Part shown: one piece after another, positions 17,437 through 25,569 of the stretch
How the letters are laid out: the number at the start of each line of letters is the position of its first letter
Position numbering within the stretch: position 1 is the first letter of the stretch
Assembly: GCF_014323665.1 (NCBI RefSeq)
Contig: NZ_JABVEB010000032.1
Location: forward strand, 1-51,348
Source: Actinomadura sp. HBU206391
GTDB lineage: Bacteria > Actinomycetota > Actinomycetes > Streptosporangiales > Streptosporangiaceae
DNA length: 51,348 nucleotides
Reading direction: 5' to 3'
Notes under the pieces: generated by a model
What the model was told of the DNA's origin: nothing
Database searches by the model: none
What the model saw: the letters and a program-made list of their open reading frames with translations, nothing else
Made by a program: the position numbers and the translations under genes

Positions 17437-17765
17437 GATGAGCCTCCAGTGCGTCCAGAGCGGCGCCGCAGTGCCGCCTCGAGGTCGGCGATGCGGTCGA
17501 GCAGGTCGCATACCAGCCCGACGGCGGCGTAGTTGAGGCAAAACCCGGCGCGCAGCCGTTCGATCCGGGCCACCTCGGCCAGTTGCTCCGGGGCGAACCA
17601 CAGGTGACCGGCGGCGTCCCGGTACGGCTCCAGCAGGCCGAGCGCCACCAGGCGCCGCACCAGATCGGGATGCAGCCCTGCCCGGCCGGCGAACGATTCC
17701 AGGTCCAGGCGCGGCGGCCCGACGAGCGAGTATCTACCGATCTTCGTCCGCACGAGCGCTCTCAT
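17427..17765 (-). CDS. cbpM: MerR-like chaperone modulator (CbpM/HspR-type)
   Basis: A 112-residue protein with a MerR-type winged helix: [60 protein letters not shown], then a coiled helix [19 protein letters not shown]. CbpM proteins bind and restrain CbpA-type J-proteins; HspR relatives repress heat-shock operons. The gene follows a zinc-finger-less dnaJ with an ATGA overlap, which favours the CbpM role. HspR repressors, however, sit at the same operon position in other actinobacteria, and I cannot exclude DNA binding. I see no CTTGAGT-N7-ACTCAAG (HAIR) operator nearby. Confidence 0.75.
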   Translation of the reverse strand: MRALVRTKIGRYSLVGPPRLDLESFAGRAGLHPDLVRRLVALGLLEPYRDAAGHLWFAPEQLAEVARIERLRAGFCLNYAAVGLVCDLLDRIADLEAALRRRSGRTGGSSWT

Positions 17766-18733
17766 GATCGCTTCCTCGGGTCGAAGTCCGAGGTGGCGGC
17801 GAGCTCCTCGAACAGGCGCCGCTCCTTTGGACTGAGCTTCGAAGGCACCATGATCTTGACCTCGGCGTACAGGTCACCCGGGGCACCACGCGGGTTCGGC
17901 AGACCACGCCCGCGCAACCGCAACCGCCGCCCACTGGACGTGCCCGGCGGAACCTTCACCTTCGCCTCACCGCCAGGGGTATCGAGCGGAACGGTCGCGC
18001 CGAGCGCCGCCTCCCAAGGCGTCACCGCAAGATCGACATGGACGTTCCGCCCCTCCACCCGGTATCTCGGGTGAGGGACGATCCGCGCGATGAGATACAG
18101 GTCACCGGACGGAGCGCCGTCGCTGCCATGACCACCCTGACCAGCGAGCCGGATCCGCTGACCATCGGTCACACCCGCCGGAATGTCGACCTCGAGCGTC
18201 CGGCGTCCGCCCAGACCCTCGATGGTGATCGTGCGCTCCCCGCCGCGGTAGGCCTCCTCGACGCTCAACTCGATCCCGACCTCCTGATCGGCACCCGGCA
18301 CCGGACCCCACCCACGGCCCCCACGGCCGCCGAAGATGCCGCCGAACAGCTCCTCGAGATCGACCTCCTCACCCATACCCGCGCCGAACCCGGCGCCTCC
18401 GCCGCGCCACCCGCCGCCCCGGCCCGCACCGGCGCCCGCCCGGGCCCGCCGCCGGCCCGCACCCGCCCGAGCCCGCGCCCAGGTCTCGGGATCCACATCC
18501 GGCGGCACCTGCCGGAAATCCGGGCCGAACGCGTCATACCGCCGGCGGGTCTCGGGATCGGACAGAACCGAGTAGGCCTCCGAGACGTCCTTGAAACGGT
18601 CCTCGGCCGAAGGATCCTTGTTGACATCCGGATGGTACTCACGGGCGAGCTTGCGATAGGCCCGCTGGATCTCCTCCTGGCTGGCGTTCCTCGGCACGCC
18701 AAGGGTCCCGTAGAAGTCACCGCTCCCAGGCAT
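17762..18733 (-). CDS. dnaJ: CbpA-type DnaJ co-chaperone (no zinc finger)
   Basis: Stimulates DnaK ATPase and delivers clients. The N-terminal J-domain is complete ([30 protein letters not shown] with the HPD triad). A Gly/Arg/Ala-rich linker of ~75 residues follows ([25 protein letters not shown]), then the [15 protein letters not shown] segment. The two C-terminal beta-barrels follow ([56 protein letters not shown]). The CXXCXGXG zinc repeats of classical DnaJ are absent, so this is a CbpA-like class B protein, 323 residues. Its ATG abuts the dnaK stop (1-base overlap) and its stop overlaps the cbpM start. Confidence 0.93.
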   Translation of the reverse strand: MPGSGDFYGTLGVPRNASQEEIQRAYRKLAREYHPDVNKDPSAEDRFKDVSEAYSVLSDPETRRRYDAFGPDFRQVPPDVDPETWARARAGAGRRRARAGAGAGRGGGWRGGGAGFGAGMGEEVDLEELFGGIFGGRGGRGWGPVPGADQEVGIELSVEEAYRGGERTITIEGLGGRRTLEVDIPAGVTDGQRIRLAGQGGHGSDGAPSGDLYLIARIVPHPRYRVEGRNVHVDLAVTPWEAALGATVPLDTPGGEAKVKVPPGTSSGRRLRLRGRGLPNPRGAPGDLYAEVKIMVPSKLSPKERRLFEELAATSDFDPRKRS

Positions 18734-20655
18734 CAGTCTGTCGTGAAGTCGGCGTCGATGACGTCTTCGTCGGTGCCGGCCTGGCCGGGCCCTTGCGGGC
18801 CGGCGCCTTGGGGGCCGGCTCCCGGTGGAGGCTGTCCGGGGGTGGGGCCCCGCTGGCCCTGTCTGGCGGCCGTGAGCGCGCTGTGCACCTGCTGGAGTTC
18901 GCTGGTGAGGGTGCGGATGCGGTCGAGCGGCGCCTCTTCCTTGACGGCCTGCCGGGCGTCGGCGATGAGCATGTCAGCACGGGCCTTCTCGTGGACCGGC
19001 GCTTGGTCTCCGAGCTCGGACAGGGCGCGTTCCACCTGGTAGGCGATGGTGTCGAGCTCGTTGCGGGCATCGATGACCTGGCGGTGGCGGGTGTCCTCGG
19101 TGCGGTGCTGCTCGGCGTCGTCGACCATGCGCTGGATCTCGCTCTGGTCGAGGTTGCTGCTCTCGCTGATGGTGATGTGCTGTTCACGACCGGTCTGCTG
19201 GTCCTTGGCCGTGACGTTGAGGATGCCGTTGGCGTCGATGTCGTAGGTGACCTCGATCTGCGGCGTGCCCCGAGGAGCGGGCGGGATCTCATCGAGGCGG
19301 AACCGCGCGAGAGTGCGGTTGTCGGCCGCGCGCTCGCGTTCGCCCTGCAACACCACGACGTCGACGGCCGGCTGATCGTCCTCGGCGGTGGAGAAGGTCT
19401 CGGTGCGGCGGGCGGGGATGGTGGTATTGCGTTCGATGACCTTGGTGGTGACGCCGCCGAGGGTCTCGATGCCCAGCGACAGCGGGGTGACATCGAGAAG
19501 GAGGACGTCCTTGATCTCGCCCTTGAGGACCGCGGACTGGATGGCAGCGCCCAAAGCGACGACCTCGTCGGGGTTGACGCTCATGTTGGGGTCCTTACCG
19601 CCGGTGAGGCGCCGGACGAGGCCCTGCACCGCGGGCATGCGAGTGGAGCCGCCGACGAGGATGACCTCGTCGATGTCGTCGGCGGTGACCTTGGCATCGG
19701 CCATGGCCTGCTGCACCGGGCCCATCGTCCGCTCCAGCAGGTCGGCGGTGAGCTGTTCGAAGGTGGACCGGCGCAAAGTGGTGTTGAGGTGCTTGGGACC
19801 GCTGGCGTCGGCGGTGATGAACGGCAGGCTGATCTGCGTCTGGGTGACGCTGGAGAGCTCTACCTTGGCCTTCTCGGCGGCTTCGAACAGCCGCTGCAGC
19901 GCCTGCGGGTCCTGGCGCAGATCGATACCGGTATCGCCCTTGAACTCCTCGGCGAGCTGGTCGACGATGCGCCGGTCGAAGTCGTTGCCGCCGAGGTGGG
20001 TGTCGCCATTGGTGGCCCGCACCTCGACGATGCCCTCGCCCACGGTGAGGATCGACACGTCGAAGGTACCGCCGCCGAGGTCGTAGACGAGCACGGTCTC
20101 GTTCTCCCGCTTGTCCATTCCGTAGGCCAGCGCGGCGGCGGTCGGCTCGTTGATGATGCGCAGCACCTCGAGTCCCGCGATGCGCCCGGCGTCCTTGGTG
20201 GCGTGACGCTGGGCGTCGTTGAAGTAGGCCGGAACGGTGATGACCGCCTCGGTCACCTTCTCCCCCAGCTGCCGGGCGGCATCGTCGGCGAGCTTGCGCA
20301 GGATCTGCGCAGCGATCTCCTCGGGCGCGAAGAGCTTGCCGTCGATGTCGAACCTCACCGCACCCTCAGGGCCGGGCACCACGTCATAGGTCACCGTCTT
20401 CACCTCGGATTCGACCTCTTCGTAGCGGCGCCCGATGAAGCGCTTGACCGCTGAGATCGTCCGCTTGGGATTCAAGATGGCCTGCCGCTTGGCCAGCTGC
20501 CCGACGAGACGTTCCCCAGCGTCGGTGAACGCCACCACCGACGGCGTCGTCCGCTGCCCCTCCGCGTTCGCAATCACCTCGGGCTGACCGTTCTCGACCG
20601 TCGCGATCACCGAGTTCGTCGTGCCCAGATCGATCCCCACTGCCTTCGCCATCAC
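18733..20655 (-). CDS. dnaK: Hsp70 chaperone DnaK
   Basis: ATP-driven chaperone. The start is GTG at 20655 or the adjacent ATG at 20652 ([15 protein letters not shown]); a G-rich site lies just upstream. The nucleotide-binding domain is complete: [68 protein letters not shown]. The interdomain linker [16 protein letters not shown] is followed by the peptide-binding sandwich and a helical lid with an unstructured Gly/Pro/Gln tail ending [12 protein letters not shown], resembling the conserved acidic C-terminal motif. 640 residues, normal length. It leads the leftward dnaK-dnaJ-cbpM-clpB operon. GrpE is encoded separately and divergently, unlike the usual dnaK-grpE-dnaJ order of actinobacteria. 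Confidence 0.96.
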   Translation of the reverse strand: MMAKAVGIDLGTTNSVIATVENGQPEVIANAEGQRTTPSVVAFTDAGERLVGQLAKRQAILNPKRTISAVKRFIGRRYEEVESEVKTVTYDVVPGPEGAVRFDIDGKLFAPEEIAAQILRKLADDAARQLGEKVTEAVITVPAYFNDAQRHATKDAGRIAGLEVLRIINEPTAAALAYGMDKRENETVLVYDLGGGTFDVSILTVGEGIVEVRATNGDTHLGGNDFDRRIVDQLAEEFKGDTGIDLRQDPQALQRLFEAAEKAKVELSSVTQTQISLPFITADASGPKHLNTTLRRSTFEQLTADLLERTMGPVQQAMADAKVTADDIDEVILVGGSTRMPAVQGLVRRLTGGKDPNMSVNPDEVVALGAAIQSAVLKGEIKDVLLLDVTPLSLGIETLGGVTTKVIERNTTIPARRTETFSTAEDDQPAVDVVVLQGERERAADNRTLARFRLDEIPPAPRGTPQIEVTYDIDANGILNVTAKDQQTGREQHITISESSNLDQSEIQRMVDDAEQHRTEDTRHRQVIDARNELDTIAYQVERALSELGDQAPVHEKARADMLIADARQAVKEEAPLDRIRTLTSELQQVHSALTAARQGQRGPTPGQPPPGAGPQGAGPQGPGQAGTDEDVIDADFTTD

Positions 20656-21062
20656 ACATCCCCCGAACGCGAGTCGAATCTCATCTCACCTCCATGCTCA
20701 GGAGCAGAGGGTGAGAGCGAATCACCCCTATCGGGCGATACGCCGCCCAGCATCGCCCGGTCCGCCAAGGGACCGCGATGGTACGGCCGACCGGTGGCCC
20801 ACCTCAGCCACGACCCCGGACCCGACCCGGCAGGGTGGACACCAGGTCGGCGGGATGCCAATGTGGAAATACAGATGAGCTTGTCTAAGCCGACCGAATA
20901 TCGACCCGGTCGGCGATGCCCTACCCGGAACGGCGATCACCCCGCCGCGATCGCGGGCGATCGGGCCCAGACGATCCGAAACGATCTGAACGCCGATACA
21001 ACCGGCCCCAGGGCCCTTGAAAACGACAACGTCATCGACGCTTCACCACGGACCGATGCAGC
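20656..21062. promoter_or_regulatory. Divergent promoter region between dnaK and grpE
   Basis: About 400 bases separate the starts of dnaK (minus) and grpE (plus), so both promoters should be here. It contains an inverted repeat GGGTGA-N7-TCACCC at 20709-20727 close to dnaK and an A/T-rich pocket around 20865-20905. There is also a CGATCGCGGGCGATCG palindrome-like block near 20949. No canonical HAIR or CIRCE element is seen, so the regulator is uncertain. Confidence 0.55.
20709..20727. promoter_or_regulatory. Candidate operator upstream of dnaK
   Basis: GGGTGA, seven bases, TCACCC: perfect 6-bp arms with the same N7 spacing as HspR operators but different arms. It lies about 55 bases upstream of the dnaK start, in the 5' leader or promoter. 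The sequence evidence is the symmetry and position only. Confidence 0.35.
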
Positions 21063-21659
21063 ATGAGCGATCAGAATGCCAGGACGCCCGACCCCGTGAC
21101 CACCTCCCCACAGCGCGACCAGCATGCTCCCCCCACGACCACACCCCAGGGCGATGCCGAGCCCACCTCAGACCGGACACCCGCAAAGGACGAGGACACA
21201 GGGGTCGGGCAGGAGCCCGACCTGCAGGCGCGGATCACCGAGCTCGAGGACCTGCGCCTGCGGGCGCTCGCCGACCTCGACAACTACCGCAAACGCGTCG
21301 ACCGCACCATGGAACGTGTAGTCGCCGAAGAACGCGCCCAAGGCGCCTCCGAATGGCTTCCGATACTCGACAACCTCGACCGCGCCCTCTCCCACACCGA
21401 CCCCGATACCGAAGACCCCCTCGCCCAGGGCATCCGGGCAATCCGCGATCAAGCCATCGGCATTCTCGCCCGGCTGGGCTTCCCACGCCAGGAACAGGTG
21501 GGGATCCCCTTCGACCCGATCCATCACGAAGCAGTGAGCACCGTCAACGACCCCGACCACCCCGAAGGAACAGTGATCCAAATCATCCGCCCCGGCTACG
21601 GCGACGACCACCGCCAACTCCGCCCCGCATCCGTCGTGGTGGCGACCAGGGACGACTGA
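21063..21659 (+). CDS. grpE: Nucleotide exchange factor GrpE
   Basis: Accelerates ADP release from DnaK. It starts at ATG 21063 with a disordered Thr/Pro/Asp-rich N terminus (~55 residues), then the long dimerisation coiled coil (DLQARITELEDLRLRALADL, DNYRKRVDRTMERVVAEE), the GrpE signature region (ASEWLPILDNLDRALSH) and the beta-wing that contacts DnaK (GIPFDPIHHEAVSTVND, EGTVIQIIRPGYGDD, LRPASVVVATRDD). 198 residues, slightly short of many homologues. It is divergent from dnaK; its partner downstream is a flavoprotein 68 bases away, possibly co-transcribed. Confidence 0.93.
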   Translation: MSDQNARTPDPVTTSPQRDQHAPPTTTPQGDAEPTSDRTPAKDEDTGVGQEPDLQARITELEDLRLRALADLDNYRKRVDRTMERVVAEERAQGASEWLPILDNLDRALSHTDPDTEDPLAQGIRAIRDQAIGILARLGFPRQEQVGIPFDPIHHEAVSTVNDPDHPEGTVIQIIRPGYGDDHRQLRPASVVVATRDD

Positions 21660-21727
21660 CCTCTCCGGGCCGACCGGCTCGGGTGACAGGCGCGCGGCCG
21701 AAGCCGCGGAATCGACGGGCAGTTGCA

Positions 21728-23422
21728 ATGACGACGGCAGAGCAGGCACCGCTCCGTGAGACGCCCGACTCCTACGGGGCCTATCCGCGGCTGACCGAGG
21801 AGCAGATCGAGCTGCTCGCGCGGTTCGGGGCACGGCATCCCAAGCGGGCGGGCGAGACCCTCTACCGAGAAGGCGATCAGGCCTGCGACTTCCACGTCAT
21901 CCTCAGCGGCAAGGTCATGATGGTCGAGGGTTACGGCCTGGAGGACCGTGTCATCAGCGTGCACGGTGCGGGACGTTTTCTCGGCGAACTCAACCTGCTC
22001 ACCGACCAGGCGGTGCTCTTGACGGCCGTCATGGGCGAGCCCGGCGAGGTCCTCACCGTTCCGGTGGCGCACCTGCGTGACCTCGCCATGCAGGACCCGA
22101 ACCTCGGAGACCAGATCATGCGGGCCTGCCTCATCCGCCGCTCGATCCTGATCGGGCTCGGGACCGGTTTCCGCATCGTTGGTTCCCGCTACTCGCCCGA
22201 CACCCGGCGCCTTCGCGAGTTCGCGGCCCGCAACAGGCTGCCGCACCGGTGGATCGACCTCGAGCAGGACAAGGGGGCCGAGGCGGTGCTGCGCAGGCTG
22301 GGCATCACGCCGGAGGAGACGCCGGTCGTCATCCTGGGCGCAGAGCACGTACTGCGTAATCCCACCAACGCCGAGCTGGCGCGAGCGCTCGGGCTACCGG
22401 CGCCGTGCGCCGGCAACGACGTGTGCGACCTCATCGTGGTGGGCGCCGGACCGGCGGGCCTTGCCGCGTCCGTCTACGGGGCCTCGGAGGGGATGGCGAC
22501 GGTCGCACTCGACGCGGTGGCGACCGGTGGCCAGGCGGGGACCACCTCCCGGATCGAGAACTACCTCGGCTTCCCCGCCGGGATCTCCGGCTCCGAGCTG
22601 GCCGACCGTGCGGTCATCCAGGCTGAGAAGTTCGGCGCGCGCATCAGCGTGCCGGCGGACGCCACGGCGTTGGAGGAGCACGAGGGCTACCACGCCGTCC
22701 GGCTGAGCGACGGTACAACGATCACGGGCCGTACGGTGGTGATCGCGACCGGCGTCTGCTACCGCCGGCTTCCGCTGCCCCGCCTGGAGGAGTTCGAAGG
22801 CGTCAGCGTCTACTACGCGGCGACCGTCGCTGAGGCGCAGTCTTGCCGCAATGATCCCGTCGCCGTCGTGGGCGGCGGAAACTCCGCTGGGCAGGCGACG
22901 CTCTTCCTCGCCCAGCACTCCGCGCCGGTGCGGCTGCTGATCCGCGGCGGGGACCTGGCCAAGGACATGTCGCGCTACCTCGTCGACCGGATCGAGCACT
23001 GCCCACAGGTCGAGGTACTGCTGCACACCGAGGTCCGGGAGCTGATCGGAGAGAAGGGCAGCCTCGAGGCGCTGAAGGTGGAGAACAACCAGTCCGGAGA
23101 ACGCTCGATGTTCCAAGCACGAGCACTCTTTGTGTTCATCGGCGCCACACCGCACACGGACTGGCTGGCCGGGCAGCTCTCCCTCGACGACCACGGCTTC
23201 GTGCTCACCGGACCCGCCGCCGATCCTACGGGAGAGGAGAACCCGTCGCGGATCGGTCGCGCACCGCTCCCGCTCGAGACCAGCAGACCGGGCGTGTTCG
23301 CGGTCGGCGACGTGCGCAGCGGATCGATCAAGCGGATGGCGTCGGCCGTCGGCGAGGGGTCCATGGCGATCCGCCTCGTCCATGAATACCTGCAAGGAGC
23401 CAAGGAGCCCGTGCTCTCCTAG
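21728..23422 (+). CDS. Thioredoxin-reductase-like flavoprotein with cyclic-nucleotide-binding and thioredoxin-like domains
   Basis: A 565-residue three-part protein. ATG at 21728 begins MTTAEQAPLRETPDSYGAYP. Residues ~20-150 are a CRP-type cNMP-binding domain (FHVILSGKVMMVEGYGLEDR, GRFLGELNLLTDQAVLLTAV). Residues ~165-225 resemble a thioredoxin/glutaredoxin fold (HRWIDLEQDKGAEAVLRRLG, TPEETPVVI). The rest is a TrxR-type FAD/NAD(P)H module: DLIVVGAGPAGLAASVYGAS, GGQAGTTSRIENYLGFPAGI, VVIATG, VAVVGGGNSAGQATLFLAQH, VFAVGDVRSGS. The redox CXXC normally found after FEGVSVYYAAT is absent, so it cannot use the classical thioredoxin reductase chemistry. The expected role is redox control in stress, probably with a different partner. 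Confidence 0.88.
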   Translation: MTTAEQAPLRETPDSYGAYPRLTEEQIELLARFGARHPKRAGETLYREGDQACDFHVILSGKVMMVEGYGLEDRVISVHGAGRFLGELNLLTDQAVLLTAVMGEPGEVLTVPVAHLRDLAMQDPNLGDQIMRACLIRRSILIGLGTGFRIVGSRYSPDTRRLREFAARNRLPHRWIDLEQDKGAEAVLRRLGITPEETPVVILGAEHVLRNPTNAELARALGLPAPCAGNDVCDLIVVGAGPAGLAASVYGASEGMATVALDAVATGGQAGTTSRIENYLGFPAGISGSELADRAVIQAEKFGARISVPADATALEEHEGYHAVRLSDGTTITGRTVVIATGVCYRRLPLPRLEEFEGVSVYYAATVAEAQSCRNDPVAVVGGGNSAGQATLFLAQHSAPVRLLIRGGDLAKDMSRYLVDRIEHCPQVEVLLHTEVRELIGEKGSLEALKVENNQSGERSMFQARALFVFIGATPHTDWLAGQLSLDDHGFVLTGPAADPTGEENPSRIGRAPLPLETSRPGVFAVGDVRSGSIKRMASAVGEGSMAIRLVHEYLQGAKEPVLS

Positions 23423-23438
23423 CCGCTCACGGTCAGGA

Positions 23439-23453
23439 CCGGCCACGGGCCGG
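23439..23453. terminator. Candidate bidirectional terminator hairpin
   Basis: CCGGCC ACG GGCCGG forms a perfect 6-bp stem with a 3-base loop exactly in the 32-base gap between the convergent flavoprotein and psiE genes. It lacks a T-tract, as is usual for actinobacterial hairpins. Confidence 0.45.
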
Positions 23454-23454
23454 C

Positions 23455-23976
23455 TCAGGCCGCAGGGGAGCGACGGCCGGTCCAGCGGGCGACCGCCAGC
23501 GCCGCGACCAGCAGGAAGATCGCGGCGGCGTCGACGGTCAGCTCCAGTAATTCCCGCTGGCTCTGCAGATGCGTCTCCGGAACGGCCAGGCGCACGACGA
23601 TCGACAGGATGTGCCGCACGAGCGCGATGATGCCGATGACGATGAAGAACTCGATCTGGATGCCGCCACCGCGCAGGTGGTGCAGCACGGTCACGAAGAT
23701 CTCCATGATGATCAGAAAGAGGAGCAGCGCCTCGAGTCCGTCGATGAGCCGTTCCAGCCACGGCTCCCGGCTGGTGAAGGTCGTTACGATCGACACGACC
23801 AGGACCATGGCCCCGATGACCAGCAACACCAGCGAGACGATGTAGAGCAGCGCGTGCTCGACGGTCACCAGCAGGCGCAGCATCATCGAGTCCGGCGGTA
23901 CCTCGGTGTGCACGTCCACCCCGGCATCGGTCGGCCCAGAGGGCGATGCCGCCTCACCTTCCGGTTCGCCCGCCAT
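23455..23976 (-). CDS. psiE: PsiE-type membrane protein (phosphate-starvation-inducible family)
   Basis: A 173-residue integral membrane protein. After a polar, acidic N terminus (~30 residues) there are four hydrophobic segments: ALLYIVSLVLLVIGAMVLVV, LEALLLFLIIMEIFVTVLHH, IQIEFFIVIGIIALVRHILS and AAAIFLLVAALAVARW. The family core EIFVTVLHHLRGGGIQIEFF and LVRHILSIVVRLAVPE is well preserved. PsiE proteins are induced by phosphate starvation in E. coli; their molecular function is unknown. Here it sits among stress genes, convergent with the flavoprotein. ATG start; the 280 bases upstream hold no other gene. Confidence 0.88.
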   Translation of the reverse strand: MAGEPEGEAASPSGPTDAGVDVHTEVPPDSMMLRLLVTVEHALLYIVSLVLLVIGAMVLVVSIVTTFTSREPWLERLIDGLEALLLFLIIMEIFVTVLHHLRGGGIQIEFFIVIGIIALVRHILSIVVRLAVPETHLQSQRELLELTVDAAAIFLLVAALAVARWTGRRSPAA

Positions 23977-24255
23977 GAGTGCTGCTCCTTCGCCGGCCGG
24001 GACCTGGCCCGGCCCGGCTCCCGGCGGTGCCCGGCGGCGCCTCGGCGTGTGCCCGTTCCTCAGCTCGGGTCTACCCGGCCGCAGTGGCGGCCAAGACTCC
24101 CACCCTCGGCCGGATCACGGAAACACTCTGGTCAGGGGCCTGCGCCCACCCGACCGCCGAAAGGCACGTCCAGGCCATCACCTCGGTCCCCGGGCTGCCG
24201 CACGACGCGCGGCAACCCGGCGAGGGAACGACCCCCGCCCAGCCCCAAAGGTAAG

Positions 24256-24714
24256 ATGACCTGCATGGACGTAATGGCGGTGCCCCGGTTCGAACGCTTC
24301 TTCCGAACCGTCGCCGGCCTCGATGTGGACAAAAACGACCTCAAGCGTTACAGCGACTTCGTCCAAGACAAGCTCTACGATCTGCTGCTCCTCGGCCAGG
24401 CTCGTGCGAAGGCCCGGCGAAGCGACGTCATCGAGCCCATGGACCTTCCCATCACCAAGGGACTGCAGGAGCGAGTGCACGAGTTCCGCCGTCTCGACCA
24501 GGAGATCGAGCTGGCGCCGATCCTGGCGCATCTGGCGACCCGGCCGCTGCTCGACCCTGGGCTCAGTGAGGAGACCGAGGCCCAGCTCCCCGCGATCGCG
24601 GGTGGCCTCTCGGTCGCGCTGGCCCGCGCATTCAAGATCATCGACCCGAAGCTTCCCAACCCGCGGACCGAGCACTGGGAGCGCGCCCGGCAGATCTTCG
24701 ATCTGCTCTTGTAA
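24256..24714 (+). CDS. DUF1931 bacterial histone-fold protein
   Basis: A 152-residue protein of the bacterial histone-fold family (DUF1931, known from Aquifex and Thermus and common in actinobacteria). The ATG at 24256 has AAAGG upstream; a second ATG is three codons later. The first histone-like fold spans RFERFFRTVAGLDVDKNDLK, RYSDFVQDKLYDLLLLGQAR and RRSDVIEPMDLPITKGLQER. A second, diverged fold follows (LGEETEAQLPAIAGGLSVAL-like region ending KIIDPKLPNP). Bacterial histones can bind or organise DNA, but for this family the role is not settled. It lies among stress genes and just before a DUF2267 gene on the same strand (80-base gap). Confidence 0.85.
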   Translation: MTCMDVMAVPRFERFFRTVAGLDVDKNDLKRYSDFVQDKLYDLLLLGQARAKARRSDVIEPMDLPITKGLQERVHEFRRLDQEIELAPILAHLATRPLLDPGLSEETEAQLPAIAGGLSVALARAFKIIDPKLPNPRTEHWERARQIFDLLL

Positions 24715-24793
24715 ACCTTGTCCGTGCCGATTGGCCGGCCGCCTTATACGAACTACGAACCAAGCGTATTCGTGCGACTGGCGAGGAGTGGCC

Positions 24794-25564
24794 GTGGAAT
24801 ACAAGGAGTTCATCACGATCGTCGCGCACGAGGCCGTGCTCGACGACATCGAGCAGGCCGAGCGCGCGGCGCAGGCCACGCTTGAGACCCTGGCCAGGCG
24901 GCTCTCCCCGGGTCAGGCACGAGATCTGCTCGCAGAGCTCCCCGCGGAGCTGAAGCCATGGATCCACCCGCGGGGCGAGCGCCAGATCTTCGACGCCGAC
25001 GAGTTCCTGCGGCGCGTGAGCGGACGACTCGGAGTCGACATGGCCACAGCGGAGCGTCTCTCCCGTGCCGTCTTCTACGCTCTCGGGCGGGCGGTGAGCA
25101 CGAAAGAGATCGCCGACCTGGCGGCCGACCTGCCCGGCGACTTCGAACCGCTGATCGCGGAGGCACAAGGACGGTTCGCCGAGATCCTGCCGGCGGAGGA
25201 ATTCGTGAACAGAGTCGCGACTCGCGCGGGCCTGGACACGCGCGGCGCCCAGCGCGCCACGGAGGCCACGCTGGAGACCCTCGCCGAACGTGTGGCCGGG
25301 GGCGACGTCGACGATCTGATCGGTCAGCTTCCCGTACAACTGCACGGTGCGCTCAAGCGGGGCAGATCCGAGTCTCCGGACGCCCGGCGCATGTCGCTGG
25401 ACAGGTTCCTCGCCCGGATCGCGCAGCGCGAGGGAGTGTCGCCCGACAAGGCTCGAGCGCACGCCCGAGCCGTGTTGGCGACATTGCGCGAGGCGGTCGC
25501 CGACAAGGAGTTCTTCGACCTCGACGCGCAACTGCCCGCTGAGTTCCGGACCCTGATCGCCTGA
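24794..25564 (+). CDS. DUF2267 protein with four internal repeats
   Basis: A 256-residue, all-helical protein built from four ~60-residue repeats (two DUF2267 domains). The repeats start at EYKEFITIVAHEAVLDDIEQ, DADEFLRRVSGRLGVDMATA, PAEEFVNRVATRAGLDTRGA and SLDRFLARIAQREGVSPDKA. Each ends in a DLxAxLPxxxxxLI-like motif (for example DLLAELPAELKPWI and DLDAQLPAEFRTLI). The GTG at 24794 has GAGGAG eight bases upstream. DUF2267 proteins are recurrent in actinobacterial stress and dormancy gene clusters; no biochemical function is known. Probably co-transcribed with the DUF1931 gene. Confidence 0.87.
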   Translation: MEYKEFITIVAHEAVLDDIEQAERAAQATLETLARRLSPGQARDLLAELPAELKPWIHPRGERQIFDADEFLRRVSGRLGVDMATAERLSRAVFYALGRAVSTKEIADLAADLPGDFEPLIAEAQGRFAEILPAEEFVNRVATRAGLDTRGAQRATEATLETLAERVAGGDVDDLIGQLPVQLHGALKRGRSESPDARRMSLDRFLARIAQREGVSPDKARAHARAVLATLREAVADKEFFDLDAQLPAEFRTLIA

Positions 25565-25569
25565 GGGGG

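Noticed and set aside
18793..20454. 553-codon plus-strand frame opposite dnaK
   Set aside because: Antisense shadow of a high-GC gene; composition (Gly/Leu/Val/Asp/His) mirrors the dnaK codons and shows no family motif.
20656..21062. HAIR or CIRCE heat-shock operators between dnaK and grpE
   Set aside because: No CTTGAGT-N7-ACTCAAG or TTAGCACTC-N9-GAGTGCTAA sequence could be found by eye; only the weaker GGGTGA-N7-TCACCC repeat is reported.
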